A DNA stretch of 64,000 nucleotides from Typha latifolia. Lineage: Eukaryota; Streptophyta; Magnoliopsida; Poales; Typhaceae. The notes under the pieces were generated by a model. That model saw only the letters and a list, made by a program, of their open reading frames with translations, had not been told where the DNA came from and did not search any database. The position numbers were made by a program, and so were the translations under genes. This document shows, piece by piece, positions 61,301 through 64,000 of the stretch; within the stretch, counting starts at the first letter, position 1; each line of letters begins with the position of its first letter. Where the stretch lies: positions 3,906,001 through 3,970,000 of the forward strand of contig CM034099.1 in assembly GCA_019914945.1 (NCBI GenBank). Direction: 5' to 3'.

Positions 61301-63307
61301 ACTAACTCTAATTAATCATAGTTAGGAGACTAACTGGAAGATGTGTTTAAGTACAATTATTATACTACCATAAAGTGTCATTAGTTATGAATGAAAAATG
61401 ATAAGGCAACGTATATACTTGTATAGATAATGGCTATTAGTAAATAATCCCACATTGAATGGAAATGGAATTTCACAATTTTTTTGTGCAATTTTTTGGT
61501 ACTAATTTCAGTTGTCTATAGATTCATGGTAGCCTAAATTAGTAGTGATGTGTGGCTGAAGGACTGGTCAGTTCCTAGAAAATTTGTCACCATAGTCACC
61601 AATTTCATAAATTAATTTAACAGAAAACCTTGCACTAGCAAAGCTGAATGGAGGAAAAGGACGTATGCAAGTATACAGCCAAGTATATAGAGTTACATAT
61701 ATTATTATAGAAGAATGGTACCTAGACATCACAGATAAAGATATCACAAGACCCTCCCGTGAAGTATCAAAGCCAAACGATGACCTTTATTTTATTTTAA
61801 ACAATTAAATACTCGTATGAGTATCCATATCATACTTGAAAATTGTACCCAATACAAATTATTCAGTAGCGCAAGCATAGTGAAGTATTCAAGCTTCAAA
61901 TAGGTTTCCTTACTGCACATTGTAAAGGACTGAACAATGAAAGTGATAGTGTAAGTTCATTTTATCCTCTGGAAAACTAAAAGCCAAGTATAACAAAACT
62001 TCTTAAAATAATCCCTTTCTTTGCTCCATTTGGGGCATGGCTCAAGCTTAAGCTCCAATATAATTGTTAAGATTAGTCAGGCTTGTAGTGATCATGTCAA
62101 ATTAAGAAATATGTAGAGCTCCGTGACTAAGCAGATAGCACTCATTCTAATATAAAGCCTAGCAAAAAAGGATTAGATCAAACCAGATAGAATAAATCAA
62201 TGAACATGAATAAACACCAAAGATCACAATAATTTAATGGAGGCACAAGTGAAAAAAGTTGGAAAATTCCTTCTAAATGTCACACAGGAATTAGGATAAA
62301 TTAATGGTCCTCACTCCTTAGGAGTTCTATAACATGTAGCTATATAAATGTATCTTTCAGCATTTTGTATACAAATATCCCTTTAAAGAGTGTGATTAAT
62401 ATCTCTAATGATTAAAAATAACTAAACTTTAGAACAAGAATACCCCACGATCATCTTCAAGGTCAATATTGTATAGCAATGTCTTACAAGTTGTGTCACA
62501 CTTTACAGATAATAGTTACCCATTATTTTCCCAATAATTCTCTGTTTAAACTTTTAAAATATGCATAGAAAGAAAAGCAATCTTCAGGAACAAATGACTG
62601 GAGCAACTAAACCCTTTCTTAATTGAAGTACCTTGTTAGCATATCTAATTTCATACAATCAGAAGATTTACCTCAATAGGATGTGATTCAGCAAGTCCAT
62701 CCAGCTTGAGGCCCGATGATGTCTCATCAAGAAATTGAGTCCATATATTCCATTCAGGAAACAAAGCATCTACTGCTAAATAGCTCACCTACCAAAGAAT
62801 TGGAAAACACAGAACTACATATAAGCTTTCATGAAGCCATTTCAACCTCTAATGATGAAAAAAAGATGAAATTTATTACCCATGACGCAAACCCCTCATT
62901 TAGCCACAAATGCGTCCACCATTCCATTGTCACAAGATTCCCAAACCATTGGTGGGCCAACTCGTGTGCTACAGTAATTGCCACCTAAACAAGGAATATC
63001 AAAGTTGATCAACACCCTGAAAATTTCTGCTCATTGTTAAGCTAATAAGATAACGTTAAAGCAAGAATTGAAAAGATTAAAAAGATAGATACTTTGATTA
63101 CACAGAAAGCATAAGAAATGAAATGAAAGAAATCATAGTTCAGTATAGATCACCGATTGTTTGCTCATTGCTGACGACAGGCGATCATCATAAAGCAAAT
63201 ATGTTTCTCGATAAGTGATTAATCCATAGTTTTCCATAGCTCCAGCAGCAAAATCAGGAATTGCAATCATATCCAACTTGGGAAGTGGATAAGGCACAGC
63301 AAAATAA
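43566..63307 (-). CDS. APM1: M1 zinc aminopeptidase (APM1 / puromycin-sensitive type), N-terminal exons off the window
   Basis: M1 aminopeptidases remove N-terminal residues from peptides; plant APM1 is linked to auxin-related growth. Fourteen exons join in frame: 63154-63307, 62880-62984, 62672-62788, 53193-53306, 52601-52783, 51050-51335, 50764-50885, 50594-50691, 49847-50024, 49655-49769, 49502-49569, 49346-49420, 43836-43913, 43566-43748 (624 residues plus stop). The first visible exon has the substrate-binding GAMENYG motif. The second has the zinc site [10 protein letters not shown] with the third ligand in LWLNEGF, 18 residues after the second His. Later exons give the C-terminal helical domain ([21 protein letters not shown]-side [40 protein letters not shown]). 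About 250 N-terminal residues are missing to the right. Catalytic residues are intact. Two introns are very large (5432 and 9365 bp) because of inserted elements. Confidence 0.95.
44560..47000. other. GC-richer segment of unknown origin in an aminopeptidase intron
   Basis: This stretch is clearly less AT-rich than the rest of the intron and lacks the microsatellites typical of the window. Short open frames on both strands match no family I recognise. A motif CTCAAAGGAGATCCTAGAGG at 45541 is preceded by a near copy at 45490 (CTCGAAGGAGATCCTAGTGT). An organellar (mitochondrial) insertion is one possibility, based on composition and general look only. Confidence 0.3.
47404..48825. mobile_element. 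hAT-like non-autonomous TIR element, 1.42 kb
   Basis: The left end TAGGGGTGAAAAC (47404) and right end GTTTTCACCCTTA (48825) are inverted copies with one mismatch. Further inside, GGATACGAATT-type motifs are inverted on the two sides. GGGGTGAAAACGGGTC-like ends are common in plant hAT elements. The 8-bp flanks (CCTGTCAC / CTAGACAC) match at 5 of 8 positions, so any target duplication has decayed. The interior holds a 51-bp tandem repeat and no transposase. Confidence 0.65.
47695..47900 (+). repeat. 51-bp tandem repeat, about four copies
   Basis: Units contain CTCCTCCRGTCCTCC, GAGCT and GCATCACCAAACTC. In one frame they translate to a 17-residue repeat ([19 protein letters not shown]). They lie inside the hAT-like element and have the look of expanded element DNA, not a gene. 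Confidence 0.8.
52290..52323. repeat. (GA)n microsatellite
   Basis: About 34 bp of perfect GA repeat in an aminopeptidase intron between exons at 51335 and 52601. Confidence 0.95.
56836..56840. repeat. Target-site duplication GGTAG, left copy
   Basis: Identical to 60005-60009 and directly abutting the LTR start. Confidence 0.85.
56841..60004 (+). mobile_element. Solo LTR, 3164 bp, with perfect 5-bp target duplication
   Basis: The LTR begins TGTAATAACCC at 56841 and ends GCATTACA at 60004, so TGTAAT and ATTACA are the inverted ends. The five bases before it (56836-56840, GGTAG) are repeated directly after it (60005-60009, GGTAG). The length and TGTAATAACCC start suit Gypsy LTRs with long repeats, possibly of the Tekay/Del type. 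It has (AAT)n near the start, a GC-rich, CT-rich stretch at 56990-57440 and (TA)n near 57750. No internal domain is left, as expected after LTR-LTR recombination. It lies inside DNA that itself interrupts the dead hAT transposase. Confidence 0.9.
60005..60009. repeat. Target-site duplication GGTAG, right copy
   Basis: Identical to 56836-56840 and directly abutting the LTR end. Confidence 0.85.
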
Positions 63308-64000
63308 CTGGGAGATAGAATAAACATTTGAATTAGTGACCAGTGGTCAGCGACATCCAATGGAAAGAAAACAAAATAACTTTGAATAAGATAATTAAGA
63401 GAAAATTATAAATAACACCCTACATTTAAGCTTTCTTATAAATAAAATCCTCTCTTTTCATTATTTATAAATAAAGACTCCTATTTACCAACTGCGCAAC
63501 ACCTTGAGTTAAGTCTAAGTTAACTAGAACCTAAAGAATGGAATAAAAATATTTTGTCCATTTTAAGAAATATCTTTATATTTTCTAAATTACTCTTATC
63601 TCACTCCTCTAATATAAAACAACAGTAATTTTAGATCTGTTGACTTTGTGAGATTCGGTATTTGGATGCGGTTTTAGTGTTTTAAAATTTTCATTTGATC
63701 TATGTTGTTGGAAATTAGTGATTTCGTTTGTCCCCAAGCTGTTTTGCAGACTTAATCGCTTCTATAATTAAGCTAGCCTGATAGTCAAGTTAAATTATAT
63801 CTATATATCAAACGGTAAGGTGTGGCTTGGTAATTTTTAGCAACTAGAATGCTTTATTTGTAAACAATGAAAAGGGAGGCTTTATTTGTAGTATAGTCAA
63901 AATGTAGAGTGTTGTTTGTAATTTTCTCGATAATTAAACATCACAATTCTACCATATAACAAAATCTAAATTAAATAAATTCTTTGAAACAATTTTAATA
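63308..64000. other. Aminopeptidase intron sequence at the right edge
   Basis: The exon at 63154-63307 starts at a CCCAG acceptor with one base of a split codon, so a 5' exon must exist beyond. I find no family-like exon in these 690 bases; they are AT-rich intron. Confidence 0.6.

Overview
The window is nuclear DNA from a flowering plant. Genes are interrupted by many GT-AG introns, protein families are plant-specific (CHUP1-like, SUVH, half-size ABCA), and introns and intergenic DNA are full of old transposons. I could not fix the species; a non-grass angiosperm, perhaps a monocot, is only an impression.

Layout, left to right. 1-899: LTR end of a retrotransposon cut by the window edge. 1204-13910 (-): DENN-domain gene, 14 exons rebuilt, C-terminal exons off the left edge; its introns hold a TIR element, tandem repeats and a CT-rich element. 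14728-15402 (+): decayed V-ATPase subunit C fragment. 16339-18967 (-): poly(A)-binding protein, nine exons, four RRMs, no C-terminal MLLE domain. 19685-21898 (-): CHUP1-like coiled-coil protein, four exons, with a poly-Asn run. 25397-28666 (-): intronless SUVH histone H3K9 methyltransferase with SRA, pre-SET, SET and post-SET, flanked by two LINE remnants in opposite orientation. 31890-40601 (+): half-size ABCA transporter, 18 exons, 933 codons that close without error. 43566-63307 (-): M1 zinc aminopeptidase (APM1/puromycin-sensitive type), 14 exons rebuilt, N-terminal exons off the right edge.

The aminopeptidase gene has swollen introns. One of 5.4 kb holds a hAT-like TIR element and a GC-richer segment of unknown, possibly organellar, origin. 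One of 9.4 kb holds a dead BED-finger hAT transposase gene interrupted by other DNA, into which a 3.16-kb solo LTR with a perfect 5-bp target duplication inserted. One repeat family, with shared end sequence, occurs at three places (about 8.2, 39.2 and 61.1 kb).

The host genes are not a pathway cluster. They cover membrane traffic (DENN), mRNA metabolism (PABP), chloroplast or cytoskeleton-linked function (CHUP1-like), chromatin silencing (SUVH), lipid-type transport (ABCA) and peptide turnover (APM1). I see no RNA gene, CRISPR array or operon-like system. The unusual content is the layered transposon structure, the pseudogene, and local repeat events in introns. All exon borders come from manual reading of splice sites and family similarity recalled from general knowledge; no alignment was run.
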